This document shows, in pieces, positions 1 through 9,331 of a stretch of 64,000 bases of DNA (its first letter is position 1; each line of letters begins with the position of its first letter). This stretch comes from Pyruvatibacter sp. Its GTDB lineage: Bacteria > Pseudomonadota > Alphaproteobacteria > CGMCC-115125. A program made the position numbers and the translations under genes. The notes below the pieces were generated by a model. That model saw only the letters and a list, made by a program, of their open reading frames with translations, searched no databases and was not told the origin of the DNA. The DNA lies in assembly GCF_040219635.1 (NCBI RefSeq), contig NZ_JAVJSC010000003.1, positions 816,501 through 880,500 on the forward strand. The letters are read 5' to 3'.

Positions 1-51
1 AGCCCTTTTTGGCTGATACCGGCCAATTTTGGCATAACGTCGGATCAAAAA

Positions 52-420
52 ATGATTGAGCGCCTGACGCGCCGGGCGGATTTTCTCAAGGCCGCCCGCG
101 CCAGACGTGTGGCCATGCCTGGTCTGGTGATGCAAATGCGCGCCCGGCCCGAAGCGCCTGAAGCCCCTTTTCGCATCGGCTTTACCGTCACAAAAAAGGT
201 TGGCAATGCGGTTGTCCGCAACCGCGCCAAGCGTCGGCTGCGCGCGGCAGCGGATGCGACACTGCCACGCTATGGCCTTCCGGGCCGTGATTATGTAGTT
301 ATCGGGCGTGCTGGCACGCTCACCCGGCCGTTCGCCCTGCTGCTCACCGATTATGAGCGGGCACTGGCAAAGCTGCATGGGGGCGCCAAGGCCCCGACTG
401 CACACATATCGCCTGTCTGA
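52..420 (+). CDS. rnpA: Ribonuclease P protein component
   Basis: Protein subunit of RNase P, which assists the catalytic RNA in removing 5' leaders from pre-tRNAs. It is a small basic protein of 122 residues, the usual family length. The RNA-binding signature RNRAKRRLR is at residues 56-64, preceded by the family strand GFTVTKKVGN at 43-52. ATG at 52 gives the family-typical opening with RRADFLKAA. It heads the order rnpA-yidC-yihA-argB. rpmH, its usual upstream partner, is not visible in bases 1-51, and yidD is absent between rnpA and yidC. Confidence 0.97.
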   Translation: MIERLTRRADFLKAARARRVAMPGLVMQMRARPEAPEAPFRIGFTVTKKVGNAVVRNRAKRRLRAAADATLPRYGLPGRDYVVIGRAGTLTRPFALLLTDYERALAKLHGGAKAPTAHISPV

Positions 421-473
421 AAACTGTCTGATGACCCGTCATCCCCTCATAATGCACGAGACGCACAACGCCG

Positions 474-2345
474 ATGACCGACGAAAATCGTAATTTTATC
501 CTCGCCGCTATCATGTGCGTCGCCGTCCTTGTGGGCTGGCAGTACTTTTTCATTACGCCGCCTGATCCCGCAGCGGACCGCCAGACTGCCGGCCAGAGCG
601 TCGATCCCGCATCCGGCGAAAGCGTTTCGGCAGGCACTGCGGGCACAGCCCCCGTCCCCACAAATGACATGGCCGGTGTTGCAGGCTCGGCCCCAGTTGT
701 TGATGAGCCCGCCGCATTGCCCGGCGGTGCTGCTGCCCGTGCCGTGCTGCCGCGCGCACTTGCCCTTGAGCAGTCACCGCGCATCATTCTGGACAGCCCG
801 CGCGTTGACGGGTCGATCTCACTTGTAGGTGCGCGCATTGATGATCTGCAGCTCAAGCAGTATCGCCAGACGGTTGACCCCACGAGCCCGGAAATTGTGC
901 TGCTGTCGCCGCGTGGCTCCGAGAGACCGTACTACGCCGAGTTTGGCTGGACAGCGCCTGCATCTGCCGACGTAACGCTGCCAAAAAGCGACACGCTGTG
1001 GACGGCTGAAACATCCAGCACACTGACGCCGCAAACGCCGGTCACGCTTGCCTACAACAACGGCGAAGGCGTCATCTTCCGCAAGACCATCTCGCTCGAT
1101 GACAAATACATGTTCACCATCGAACAGACGGTGGAAAACAACACCGGCGAAGCTCTCACGCTTTTCCCCTATGGCCTGGTTGCCCGCACAGGCACGCCGG
1201 AAACCGAAGGCATCTGGATTTTGCATGAAGGCCTCATTGGCTATTTTCCGGATGCGGACGGTTTGCAGGAGCTTGATTACGACGACCTGCAGGACACAGG
1301 CGCCCTGCGCTCCCGCACGTCCGGCGGCTGGCTCGGCATCACCGACAAATACTGGATGACGGCACTGGTGCCAGACCAGTCCACGGAAAGTCGCGTGTCG
1401 TTCTCAGACACACCGGTGCGGGGCCAGGATGTGTATCAGGCTGATTTCCTGCGTGACCCGTTGGTGGTACCCGCAGGCGGCACGGTGACGGCCACTGACC
1501 GGCTCTTTGCCGGCGCTAAAGTAGTCGAGATCGTGGACGGCTACGAGGCGCAGTACGGCATCACCAACTTTGAACTCGCCATCGACTGGGGCTGGTTCTA
1601 CTTCATTACCAAGCCGCTGTTTCTGGCGCTGCTTTATATTCAGGGCATGGTCGGCAACTTCGGTGTGGCCATCCTTGTGCTGACGGTTCTCATCAAGCTC
1701 GTTTTCTTCCCCCTTGCCAACACGTCCTACGTGGCCATGAGCAAGATGAAAAAAGTGCAGCCGGACATGATGAAAATCCGCGAGCGCTTTGCCGACGACA
1801 AGCAAAAGCAGCAACAGGAACTGATGGAGCTGTACAAGCGCGAGAAGGTAAATCCGCTTGCAGGCTGCCTGCCCATCCTGATCCAGATTCCGGTGTTCTT
1901 CGCGCTCTACAAGGTGCTGTTTGTTACCATCGAAATGCGCCATGCGCCGTTCTTCGGCTGGATCAACGATCTGTCGGCACAGGACCCCACATCGGTTTTC
2001 AACCTGTTCGGCTTGATCCCGTGGGATACGCCTGCCTTCCTCACCATCGGCATCTGGCCGGTGCTGATGGGTGTCACGATGTATCTTCAGATGAAGATGA
2101 ACCCGGCACCGACGGATGAAATCCAGCAGCAGATTTTCCGCTGGATGCCGATCATCTTTACCTTCGTTCTGGCAACATTCCCTGCCGGTCTGGTCATCTA
2201 CTGGACGTGGAACAACGCCCTGTCGATTTTGCAGCAATACATCATCATGCGCCGTCAGGGTGTGTCGCCTGAATGGGGTCAGGACTTTGAGTGGCTGACC
2301 AAGCGCATCAAGGCGCGTACCGGCGGCGGCAAAGACGCCTCCTGA
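474..2345 (+). CDS. yidC: Membrane protein insertase YidC
   Basis: Inner-membrane insertase and chaperone that inserts membrane proteins alone or with SecYEG. It has 623 residues. An N-terminal transmembrane segment is at about residues 9-25, then an Ala/Pro-rich linker, a large periplasmic beta domain to about 360, and the conserved insertase core from about 373 to 600 with further membrane segments. The groove position usually filled by Arg appears to be Lys, in TVLIKLVFFPL. The tail is basic and could contact the ribosome. It lies 53 bp after rnpA and 13 bp before yihA, so the three are probably co-transcribed. Confidence 0.97.
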   Translation: MTDENRNFILAAIMCVAVLVGWQYFFITPPDPAADRQTAGQSVDPASGESVSAGTAGTAPVPTNDMAGVAGSAPVVDEPAALPGGAAARAVLPRALALEQSPRIILDSPRVDGSISLVGARIDDLQLKQYRQTVDPTSPEIVLLSPRGSERPYYAEFGWTAPASADVTLPKSDTLWTAETSSTLTPQTPVTLAYNNGEGVIFRKTISLDDKYMFTIEQTVENNTGEALTLFPYGLVARTGTPETEGIWILHEGLIGYFPDADGLQELDYDDLQDTGALRSRTSGGWLGITDKYWMTALVPDQSTESRVSFSDTPVRGQDVYQADFLRDPLVVPAGGTVTATDRLFAGAKVVEIVDGYEAQYGITNFELAIDWGWFYFITKPLFLALLYIQGMVGNFGVAILVLTVLIKLVFFPLANTSYVAMSKMKKVQPDMMKIRERFADDKQKQQQELMELYKREKVNPLAGCLPILIQIPVFFALYKVLFVTIEMRHAPFFGWINDLSAQDPTSVFNLFGLIPWDTPAFLTIGIWPVLMGVTMYLQMKMNPAPTDEIQQQIFRWMPIIFTFVLATFPAGLVIYWTWNNALSILQQYIIMRRQGVSPEWGQDFEWLTKRIKARTGGGKDAS

Positions 2346-2358
2346 GGAAAGCGGTTTG

Positions 2359-3018
2359 ATGGCGAACAGCGACGAGGCAGAAGCCGCCCGGCTGACTGAA
2401 GCAGGCCGCCTGCTGTTTGCTCAGCCCGTTGCGTTCGTCAAAGGCGTGGTCAACGTGGATGGCTTGCCCCCCGGCGACCGGCCTGAGTTTGCCTTTGCCG
2501 GACGCTCCAACGTGGGAAAATCAAGCCTCATCAACGCGTTGACCAACCGCAAGGACCTGGCACGCACATCCAACACACCCGGCCGCACCCAGGAAATCAA
2601 TTTCTTTGCACTTCCCGCTCAGGATCCTGACAGCGTCTATCTGGTGGATTTGCCGGGCTATGGGTATGCCCGCGAAAGCAAATCGAAAGTCCGCACCTGG
2701 ACATCGCTCATCACCCGCTATCTGGCGGGGCGCGCATCCCTGCGTCGGGTCTTTGTGCTGATCGACAGCCGCCACGGCGTCAAAGCCAATGATGAGGAGA
2801 TTTTCACGTTGATGGACACCGCCGCCGTGTCCTACCAGGTGGTGCTTACCAAGGCCGACAAGCCAAAACGCGACGAGCTTGAAGCCGTAATTGCAAAGAC
2901 CGAAGAAATCATCCGTAAACATGTGGCCGCATTTCCCCAGGTGCTGGTGACAGCGTCGCGCACGGGTGCGGGGCTGGAAGACGTCCGCTCTGCGGTCGCG
3001 CAGCTACGCGAGCATTAA
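2359..3018 (+). CDS. yihA: Ribosome biogenesis GTPase YihA/EngB
   Basis: TRAFAC-class GTPase needed for large-subunit ribosome assembly. It has 219 residues from the ATG at 2359; a TTG directly before it also opens the frame but is less likely. The P-loop GRSNVGKSS is at residues 48-56, followed by the switch region with TSNTPGRTQ, the G3 box DLPGYG, and the G4 box TKAD. All nucleotide-binding motifs are intact. It follows yidC by 13 bp, the common alphaproteobacterial order. Confidence 0.96.
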   Translation: MANSDEAEAARLTEAGRLLFAQPVAFVKGVVNVDGLPPGDRPEFAFAGRSNVGKSSLINALTNRKDLARTSNTPGRTQEINFFALPAQDPDSVYLVDLPGYGYARESKSKVRTWTSLITRYLAGRASLRRVFVLIDSRHGVKANDEEIFTLMDTAAVSYQVVLTKADKPKRDELEAVIAKTEEIIRKHVAAFPQVLVTASRTGAGLEDVRSAVAQLREH

Positions 3019-3038
3019 CGTCCTTTAAGCATCGCCTG

Positions 3039-3068
3039 TTGGCCGAACGCGGTGTGTTTCGCTATAGA
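3039..3068 (+). promoter_or_regulatory. Possible sigma-70 promoter for argB
   Basis: TTGGCC (3039-3044) and TATAGA (3063-3068) are separated by 18 bp in the gap after yihA. The -10 is good and the -35 is weak. It would start a transcript about 50 nt before the argB start codon. Confidence 0.35.
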
Positions 3069-3123
3069 AAGACAGCGGTCGTCCAGAAAACCGCCCGAAA
3101 CGAACAAACCAACCCGGACCCAG

Positions 3124-4035
3124 ATGGCGGACATCCGCGCAATGACAGACAAAACCGCTGAGGAATGGCTTGAAAAAGCCCACATCCTTTCAGAAGCGCT
3201 ACCCTATATGCAGCGCTACGAGAACGAAGTGGTGGTCGTGAAATACGGTGGCCACGCGATGGGCGACGCCCTTTTGGCGGCGCAGTTTGCCCGCGACATT
3301 GTGCTGCTCAAACAGGTCGGCATCGACGTGATCGTTGTGCATGGCGGTGGCCCGCAGATAGGGTCCATGCTTGAGCGACTGGCCATTGAAAGCGAGTTCA
3401 AGGGCGGCCTGCGTGTGACCGATGAAGCCACCGTTGAAGTGGTTGAAATGGTCCTGTCCGGCAAGATCAATGGCGAGGTCGTGACCGCCATCAATCAGGC
3501 GGGCGGCAAGGCTGTGGGTCTGTCCGGCAAGGATGGACGGTTGATCGTCGCCAGCAAGGTCACGAAAACCGTGCGCGATACCGACAGCAACATCGAAAAT
3601 GTTCTCGATCTTGGCTTCGTCGGTGAACCGGCGCAGATCAATCCGGATGTGCTCAAGGTTCTGCTCGGCTCCGACCTTATTCCGGTGATTGCGCCCATAG
3701 GTGTGTCCATTGAGGGTGACACATACAACATCAACGCAGATACAGCCGCCGGGGCCATCGCTGGCGCACTCAACGCCAAGCGCTTGCTGATGCTGACAGA
3801 TGTGCGCGGTGTGCTGGACAAAGACGGCAATCTCCTCACCAACATCACGCCCGCAGACGCGCAGCGGTTCATCGAGGATGGGACAATATCGGGCGGCATG
3901 ATCCCCAAGATCGAAACCTGCCTTGCGGCGCGCGCGGCGGGAACCGAGGCGGCCGTTATTCTTGATGGGCGCGTCCCTCATGCGGTGTTGCTGGAGCTGT
4001 TCACCGAACACGGTGCGGGGTCACTCATTGGCTAG
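3124..4035 (+). CDS. argB: Acetylglutamate kinase
   Basis: Phosphorylates N-acetyl-L-glutamate, the second step of arginine synthesis, in the cytoplasm. It is an amino-acid-kinase-fold protein of 303 residues from ATG 3124, or 297 from ATG 3142. Neither start has a clear ribosome-binding site. The nucleotide-binding motif KYGGHAMG is at residues 40-47 and the substrate loop VVHGGGPQIG at 71-80. The C-terminal part carries GGMIPKIE, typical of the family. Its last codons overlap the start of the next, secreted protein gene. Confidence 0.96.
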   Translation: MADIRAMTDKTAEEWLEKAHILSEALPYMQRYENEVVVVKYGGHAMGDALLAAQFARDIVLLKQVGIDVIVVHGGGPQIGSMLERLAIESEFKGGLRVTDEATVEVVEMVLSGKINGEVVTAINQAGGKAVGLSGKDGRLIVASKVTKTVRDTDSNIENVLDLGFVGEPAQINPDVLKVLLGSDLIPVIAPIGVSIEGDTYNINADTAAGAIAGALNAKRLLMLTDVRGVLDKDGNLLTNITPADAQRFIEDGTISGGMIPKIETCLAARAAGTEAAVILDGRVPHAVLLELFTEHGAGSLIG

Positions 4036-5038
4036 GGCTCTCCATATTGGCGCTGCTGCTCTGGCATTTTTCCTCTGTGCACTGATGATATCTGCCCCTG
4101 CACACGCTGCGCTGGAGTTCTGCAATCGCTCCAGCTATCTGCTCGACGCGGCAAGCGCGCAGGAGGTGGAGGGCGGCTGGCGGGTCAGGGGCTGGGTCAA
4201 GCTTAATCCCGGCCAGTGCAGGGAGGTGGTGTCCGGCGCGCTTGGTGAGGGCGAGTATTTTGCCTTCGCCCGCACCCGGCAGGCTCATGGGGCAAGCCGC
4301 CGACTCACATCCGGTGACCGGATGCTGTGTATTGATACCGGTGATTTTGATTTTGTCAGCGCTAACGGCTGCACGCAGCGCGGTCTTCAAAAAGTAGAGT
4401 TTGCGCGGATAGACACCCAGGGCAGGGCCGAGTGGACGGCAACATTTGCGGAAAGTGGCAACTTTGATAACAAGCGCGCCCGTATTGCCGGCGCCCAGCG
4501 TTTGTTGCGCGAACTGGGCTATGAAGCCGGCGCGGTAGATGGTTTCTCAGGCGGCCGCACCACGCGCGCTATCAAGGAGTTTCAGGCCGCAAACGGCCTC
4601 GCGGCATCAGGTGAGGTGAACGCCACGCTTTTTGCAGCGCTTGAGGCGGCGGGCGAACGTCGCCAGCGCCGCAGCGGCTTTCACTTTTGCAACGACACCC
4701 AGCTTCTTGTTTGGGCGGCCATCGGCTACCGCCAGTCTGACGAATGGCGCTCGTCGGGCTGGATACGTGTGCCTGCAGGCAACTGCGCACCCGCCATGAC
4801 AAGCGCGCTGGATCAGCCGGTATATTATGCGTATGCGGAAGCTGTGGGCGAAAATGGCGAGATAGCAACCCGCAACAGCGTACCGCTGGTGTGGGGTGGC
4901 GACAGAACATTCTGCACCAAGCCCACGCGATTTTTCATCGGCGGACGTACCAACTGCGCGGCCCGCGGCTATGATGAAGTGCCGTTTCAGGAAGTGGATG
5001 TGTCGGGCGCTGAAACCTACACCATGCGCCTTCGCTAG
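4028..5038 (+). CDS. Secreted DUF1036 / peptidoglycan-binding protein
   Basis: Predicted periplasmic protein of unknown function, 336 residues from TTG 4028. That start has a GGGG ribosome-binding stretch 7 bases upstream; GTG 4013 is an alternative. A signal peptide covers residues 1-27, ending APAHA. Two DUF1036 domains (about 28-145 and 215-335), each with paired cysteines, flank a PG_binding_1 fold at about 150-205 (RLLRELGYEAGAVDG). The start lies inside the end of argB, so translation may be coupled. The domains suggest cell-wall contact, but no activity can be assigned. Confidence 0.85.
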   Translation: MARALHIGAAALAFFLCALMISAPAHAALEFCNRSSYLLDAASAQEVEGGWRVRGWVKLNPGQCREVVSGALGEGEYFAFARTRQAHGASRRLTSGDRMLCIDTGDFDFVSANGCTQRGLQKVEFARIDTQGRAEWTATFAESGNFDNKRARIAGAQRLLRELGYEAGAVDGFSGGRTTRAIKEFQAANGLAASGEVNATLFAALEAAGERRQRRSGFHFCNDTQLLVWAAIGYRQSDEWRSSGWIRVPAGNCAPAMTSALDQPVYYAYAEAVGENGEIATRNSVPLVWGGDRTFCTKPTRFFIGGRTNCAARGYDEVPFQEVDVSGAETYTMRLR

Positions 5039-5059
5039 CCTTGCGTGCTAACACAGGCT

Positions 5060-6322
5060 TTATGCAGCAAGCCCGAAATAGTCGAGCAGCCGCGTCATCT
5101 CTTCGTCACTCATGGGAAAGTCACTGCCCCCGCGCGCAGGCAACAACGCCGGCGGCGTGAGATGCATCACATGTGTCTGGATCAGAACCGAAACCCGCAT
5201 CGGCAAACGCGCACGCCACACCAGCGACGTCACAGCCTTGCCGTTGCCCGACGCCAGCACCCGGCGCACATCGGCAAGACCAAGCCCTGACAACATCGTC
5301 AGTGCCAGCGCCACCTGCTCGCCTAGTCCGGCTTCAGCTGCCTCTGAAACAAAGCCTGCATCGAGGCGGCCCTGCTCGCGGGCGCGCTGAACAATCTTTG
5401 CCGCTGTGGCCTGCGTCTGCGATTCAGGTGTTTTCTCCAGCCGGTCATGCAGGCGACCTGAGAGCAACCGCCTTGTTTCGTCATCAAGACCCAGCCTGTC
5501 TGCCAGCCCAAAAAGCAGATCCCGGCCCACAAACTGTGCAATGCGGCGCACGGCGCGGATCGAGAGATCAGGACGCATGGTGATCGGCGCGTGCCACTGC
5601 GCCACTTGTTCGGCGTTTCGCACAATCTCTTCCATTGTGCTGGCTCGTATCTGTGCGCTTGGGTTGGCAAGCAGGGTGGCCACGGCGGGAATATCCAGTG
5701 ACGCCACCACCTCGTCGGAAACATCAGCGCTCAGGGTATCGCGCCCGGCAATCGCTTCGATCACGCCGGTGATCTGTGTTGTGGCAATCAACTCAATAAG
5801 GTCCGCATCGCTTAGCAGTGGCGAATAGCGCAAAACAGGTCCGCATACGGATAGCTTATTGTCATGAGCGAGCAGCCGCACAACATCGCGCGGCACGAAA
5901 GTGGACGACTTTATCTCTTCTGCGAGAATGGCCCGCACACGCGGTTCCTGGTCGCGGGCAAGCTTTTCAATCAGATCTATCGTCTGGTCGCGTAGCTGCT
6001 CTGTGGCATGTTTTGAAAGATCAGGAAGCAGCCGCGCAATCTTGCCTGCGAGTTCAGCGCGCACGCTTTCTTCGTCGTCGTCGGCAAGGTTCTGGTTGGC
6101 CTGATGCGGTGTTGTGGGATTTGCAGCCACAAGCGCACGGGTAGGCGTGTCGTCGTCGGATGCCAGAAAATACAGCATCTCCGGCTCAAGGTCATCGCGT
6201 GCCGCAAGCGCCCTGCGTGCCCTCGTGTCTTTTGACTCCAGCAACGTGCGGGCTTCCTCATAGGCCAGCGCCTCGCGCGACTGCGCGTTAGGGCCGGTAA
6301 GCCGCTTGAGAAAGTCCAGCAT
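5060..6322 (-). CDS. DUF2336 domain-containing repeat protein
   Basis: Cytoplasmic protein of 420 residues, almost entirely alpha-helical, with HEAT-like repeats rich in Leu, Ala, Asp and Arg. No signal peptide or membrane segment is visible. The family (DUF2336) is typical of Alphaproteobacteria and its biochemical role is unknown to me. The repeats suggest a protein-binding scaffold. It is transcribed alone, converging with the DUF1036 gene and diverging from the nucleotidase gene, so context gives no functional clue. Confidence 0.8.
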   Translation of the reverse strand: MLDFLKRLTGPNAQSREALAYEEARTLLESKDTRARRALAARDDLEPEMLYFLASDDDTPTRALVAANPTTPHQANQNLADDDEESVRAELAGKIARLLPDLSKHATEQLRDQTIDLIEKLARDQEPRVRAILAEEIKSSTFVPRDVVRLLAHDNKLSVCGPVLRYSPLLSDADLIELIATTQITGVIEAIAGRDTLSADVSDEVVASLDIPAVATLLANPSAQIRASTMEEIVRNAEQVAQWHAPITMRPDLSIRAVRRIAQFVGRDLLFGLADRLGLDDETRRLLSGRLHDRLEKTPESQTQATAAKIVQRAREQGRLDAGFVSEAAEAGLGEQVALALTMLSGLGLADVRRVLASGNGKAVTSLVWRARLPMRVSVLIQTHVMHLTPPALLPARGGSDFPMSDEEMTRLLDYFGLAA

Positions 6323-6472
6323 CTGGTCGTGCCTCTGAGTAAACCCACGGTCTTCTGCAAGACTAGCGGGACGTGCCTAATGGGAAATTAACCTCCCCGC
6401 CGCCGTCAGAATCCGCATGAAACGCCTCGACACCAGTTGCCAAGTGGCAGGGCGCGCGCCACATTCGTGTGC

Positions 6473-7177
6473 ATGACAGACACACTCACATCCTTGGCGG
6501 CAACCATCAGCCACCCTGAGTTCGACCATGTGGACGCGTGGATTTTCGATCTCGACAACACGCTCTACCCTGCGCATTGCAACCTGTTTGCCCAGATTGA
6601 TGAGCGCATGGGGTCGTTCATTGCCAAAGAGCTGCAGGTTGACCGGGTCGAGGCGCGCCGTATCCAGAAGAAGTTTTATGTTGAACACGGCACGACGCTG
6701 GCAGGCCTGATGGCCGAACACGGCATGAAGCCCGGCCCGTTTCTCGATTACGTTCACGACATTGATCTTGCCGTTGTGGAGGAAAGCAAAGCGCTGGACG
6801 AGGCTCTTGCCCGGCTGCCGGGAAAACGTTTCATCTTTACCAACGGCTCGCGTCGACACGCGGAAAATGTTGCAGGTAAGTTGGGCGTGCTGAACAGGTT
6901 TGACGCCATCATCGACATTGCGGCGTGCGATTTTGTGCCGAAACCTCATGCGGATGCATTTGGTCGTTTTCTCGGCCACTCAAGCGCCAACGCTCGAAAA
7001 GCCGCCATGTTTGAAGATATTGCCCGTAATCTGGAAGTGCCCCATCAGCTTGGTATGCGCACCGTATGGGTGCATACCGGCGAGGAATGGGCCACGGAGA
7101 AAGCTCATCATGGCAGCGATGGCGAACACGTCCACCATGTTACAGACAATCTTATCGGCTTTCTCGAAGCGCTTTAG
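6473..7177 (+). CDS. HAD-family pyrimidine 5'-nucleotidase
   Basis: Haloacid-dehalogenase-fold phosphatase of 234 residues, closest in pattern to the Sdt1/Phm8-type pyrimidine 5'-nucleotidases. Motif I is FDLDNTLYP near residue 26, with both catalytic Asp residues. Motif II is IFTNGS, and motifs III/IV lie around KPHADAF and FEDIARN. ATG 6473 is chosen over an upstream TTG because the protein then begins shortly before the fold. Substrate is inferred from the family only. It precedes dapD by 92 bp. Confidence 0.85.
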   Translation: MTDTLTSLAATISHPEFDHVDAWIFDLDNTLYPAHCNLFAQIDERMGSFIAKELQVDRVEARRIQKKFYVEHGTTLAGLMAEHGMKPGPFLDYVHDIDLAVVEESKALDEALARLPGKRFIFTNGSRRHAENVAGKLGVLNRFDAIIDIAACDFVPKPHADAFGRFLGHSSANARKAAMFEDIARNLEVPHQLGMRTVWVHTGEEWATEKAHHGSDGEHVHHVTDNLIGFLEAL

Positions 7178-7198
7178 GCTGTTGCCGCCCGCCACGGC

Positions 7199-7226
7199 TT
7201 GACTGGAAACGGGCGGCGGCTATCGT
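7199..7226 (+). promoter_or_regulatory. Possible dapD promoter
   Basis: TTGACT (7199-7204) and TATCGT (7221-7226) with a 16-bp spacer lie just after the nucleotidase stop codon. The predicted start is about 37 nt before the dapD ATG. Confidence 0.42.
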
Positions 7227-7269
7227 GCCCGCGCATCCCTTGAATCTGCCCAAAAATGAGACCTCACCC

Positions 7270-8112
7270 ATGAGCCTGGACCTCGCCGCCACCATCAACG
7301 CAGCCTTTGACGCCCGCGACACCATCAACACGTCGACCCGTGGCGAGGTGCGCGACGCTGTGGATCACGCGTTGCTGGCGCTCGATAGCGGCAAACAGCG
7401 CGTGGCTGAAAAACAGGGTGACACATGGGTGGTGCATGAGTGGCTGAAAAAGGCCGTGCTCCTGTCATTCCGCCTCAACGACATGGCCCCCATCGAAGGC
7501 GGCCCCGGCGAGGGCACCACCTGGTGGGATAAAGTACCCAGCAAGTTTGAAGGCTGGGGCGACAACCAGTGGCGCGCAGCAGGTTTCCGCGCCGTGCCCA
7601 ACTGCACCGTGCGCCGCTCGGCCTATATTGCGCCCGGCGTAGTGCTCATGCCTTCGTTCGTCAATCTGGGTGCCTATGTGGACTCGGGCACCATGGTGGA
7701 CACCTGGGCCACCGTCGGCTCCTGCGCTCAGATTGGCAAAGATGTCCACATCTCGGGGGGCGCCGGCATCGGCGGCGTGCTGGAGCCGTTGCAGGCAAGC
7801 CCTGTGGTCATCGAGGACAACTGCTTTATCGGGGCCCGCTCCGAAGTGGCCGAAGGCGTGATCGTGCGAGAGGGTTCCGTTCTGTCCATGGGCGTGTTCC
7901 TCGGCCAATCGACAAAAATCATTGACCGCGCCACGGGTGAAATCTTCATGGGCGAGGTGCCTGCCTATTCAGTTGTGGTGCCCGGCTCATTGCCCGGCAA
8001 GCCACTTCCTGACGGCACGCCAGGCCCAAGCCTCTATTGTGCTGTCATCGTCAAGCGCGTGGATGCACAAACGCGCTCCAAGACCTCCATTAACGAGCTG
8101 TTGCGCGATTGA
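7270..8112 (+). CDS. dapD: Tetrahydrodipicolinate N-succinyltransferase
   Basis: Transfers succinyl from succinyl-CoA to tetrahydrodipicolinate in the succinylase branch of DAP/lysine synthesis, feeding peptidoglycan. It has 280 residues. An N-terminal helical domain is followed by a left-handed beta-helix built of hexapeptide repeats, seen around SGGAGIGGVLEP and NCFIGARSEVAEG. The C-terminal domain ends near the usual length. The stop codon overlaps the dapE start, so the two genes are translationally coupled. Confidence 0.97.
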   Translation: MSLDLAATINAAFDARDTINTSTRGEVRDAVDHALLALDSGKQRVAEKQGDTWVVHEWLKKAVLLSFRLNDMAPIEGGPGEGTTWWDKVPSKFEGWGDNQWRAAGFRAVPNCTVRRSAYIAPGVVLMPSFVNLGAYVDSGTMVDTWATVGSCAQIGKDVHISGGAGIGGVLEPLQASPVVIEDNCFIGARSEVAEGVIVREGSVLSMGVFLGQSTKIIDRATGEIFMGEVPAYSVVVPGSLPGKPLPDGTPGPSLYCAVIVKRVDAQTRSKTSINELLRD

Positions 8113-9329
8113 CCGGCAACCCCACCAGCATCAACCCTGTCGAGTTGGCGGCCGCGCTTATCCGCTGTCCCAGCGTCACGCCCGCGGAAGGCGGCGCGCT
8201 CGATCTGCTTGAAAAGACACTCAGTAACCTGGGCTTTGTTTGCCATCGCTTGCCGTTTGAAGAGGCGGGCGAGGACCGGGTGGATAACCTCTACGCCCGC
8301 ATTGGCACGTCAGCGCCCAACCTCTGCTTTGCAGGGCACACGGACGTTGTGCCCGTGGGTAGCTCTGCTGACTGGCAGGTTGGCCCGTTCGATGGACGCG
8401 TCGAGAACGGCATCGTGTGGGGCAGGGGGGCCGCCGACATGAAAGGCGCCATCGCAGCCTTTGCATCCGCCGCATCACAATATGTGAACGCCAACAGCAG
8501 CAATGGTGGCAGCAACGCGGGTTCCATCAGCTTCCTCATTACCGGCGACGAAGAGGGCCCCGCCGTCAATGGCACCATCAAGATGCTGGACTGGCTGGAA
8601 CGCCACAATGAGAAAATTGACCATTGCGTTGTCGGCGAGCCCACCAATCCGCACGCGCTGGGCGACATGATAAAGATCGGCCGCCGCGGCAGCGTCAATT
8701 TTGTCATTACCGCCACCGGCAAACAGGGCCACGTCGCCTATCCACACCTGGCGGACAACCCGGTGCCGCATCTGATTGCCGCCCTTGGCGCGCTGAACGC
8801 TCTGGAACTCGATCAGGGTACAGATCACTTCCAGCCGTCAAACCTTGAAGTGACCACGGTTGATGTTGGCAACGAAGCAACAAACGTTATTCCGGCATCC
8901 GCTCGTGCGCGCGTAAATATCCGCTTCAACGATCAGCATACGGGTGCAAGTCTGGTAGCGCTGATTGAGAAAACCGTGGCTGTTGCGGCCCGTGAGCGCA
9001 ACGCGACCCTTAAGGTGACAAGCACAATTTCAGGCGAAAGTTTTGTAACGCAGCCCGGCCCCTTTGTGGAACTTGTTGCAAGGTCCGTTGAAACCATCAC
9101 GGGCCGCACTCCCGATCTGTCCACGACCGGCGGCACCTCTGACGCGCGTTTCATCAAGAACCACTGCCCGGTGCTGGAGTTCGGCCTTGTGGGCGAGACC
9201 ATGCACAAGGTGGATGAGCGCGTTCCCGCCGCCGATATTGAAAAACTGGCCGCAGTTTATCACGCTGTCATTGAAGGCTATTTTGCCAACGCGGCGGAGT
9301 TTGCCGCCGAACGCGCACAGCGAGGCTAG
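8109..9329 (+). CDS. dapE: Succinyl-diaminopimelate desuccinylase
   Basis: M20 zinc hydrolase that releases LL-DAP from its N-succinyl form, two steps after DapD. It has 406 residues. The metal-site motifs are intact: GHTDVVPVG (His, Asp), GRGAADMKG, TGDEEGP with the catalytic Glu, and the final His in ETMHKVDE. TTG 8109 overlaps the dapD stop codon and gives the family N-terminus, and no ATG fits. The next gene starts 2 bp after its stop codon. Confidence 0.96.
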   Translation: MTGNPTSINPVELAAALIRCPSVTPAEGGALDLLEKTLSNLGFVCHRLPFEEAGEDRVDNLYARIGTSAPNLCFAGHTDVVPVGSSADWQVGPFDGRVENGIVWGRGAADMKGAIAAFASAASQYVNANSSNGGSNAGSISFLITGDEEGPAVNGTIKMLDWLERHNEKIDHCVVGEPTNPHALGDMIKIGRRGSVNFVITATGKQGHVAYPHLADNPVPHLIAALGALNALELDQGTDHFQPSNLEVTTVDVGNEATNVIPASARARVNIRFNDQHTGASLVALIEKTVAVAARERNATLKVTSTISGESFVTQPGPFVELVARSVETITGRTPDLSTTGGTSDARFIKNHCPVLEFGLVGETMHKVDERVPAADIEKLAAVYHAVIEGYFANAAEFAAERAQRG

Positions 9330-9331
9330 CC

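Noticed and set aside
1404..2237. 277-codon frame antisense to yidC
   Set aside because: It is His/Gln/Asp-rich, as expected from the reverse of a GC-rich gene, and lies wholly inside yidC.
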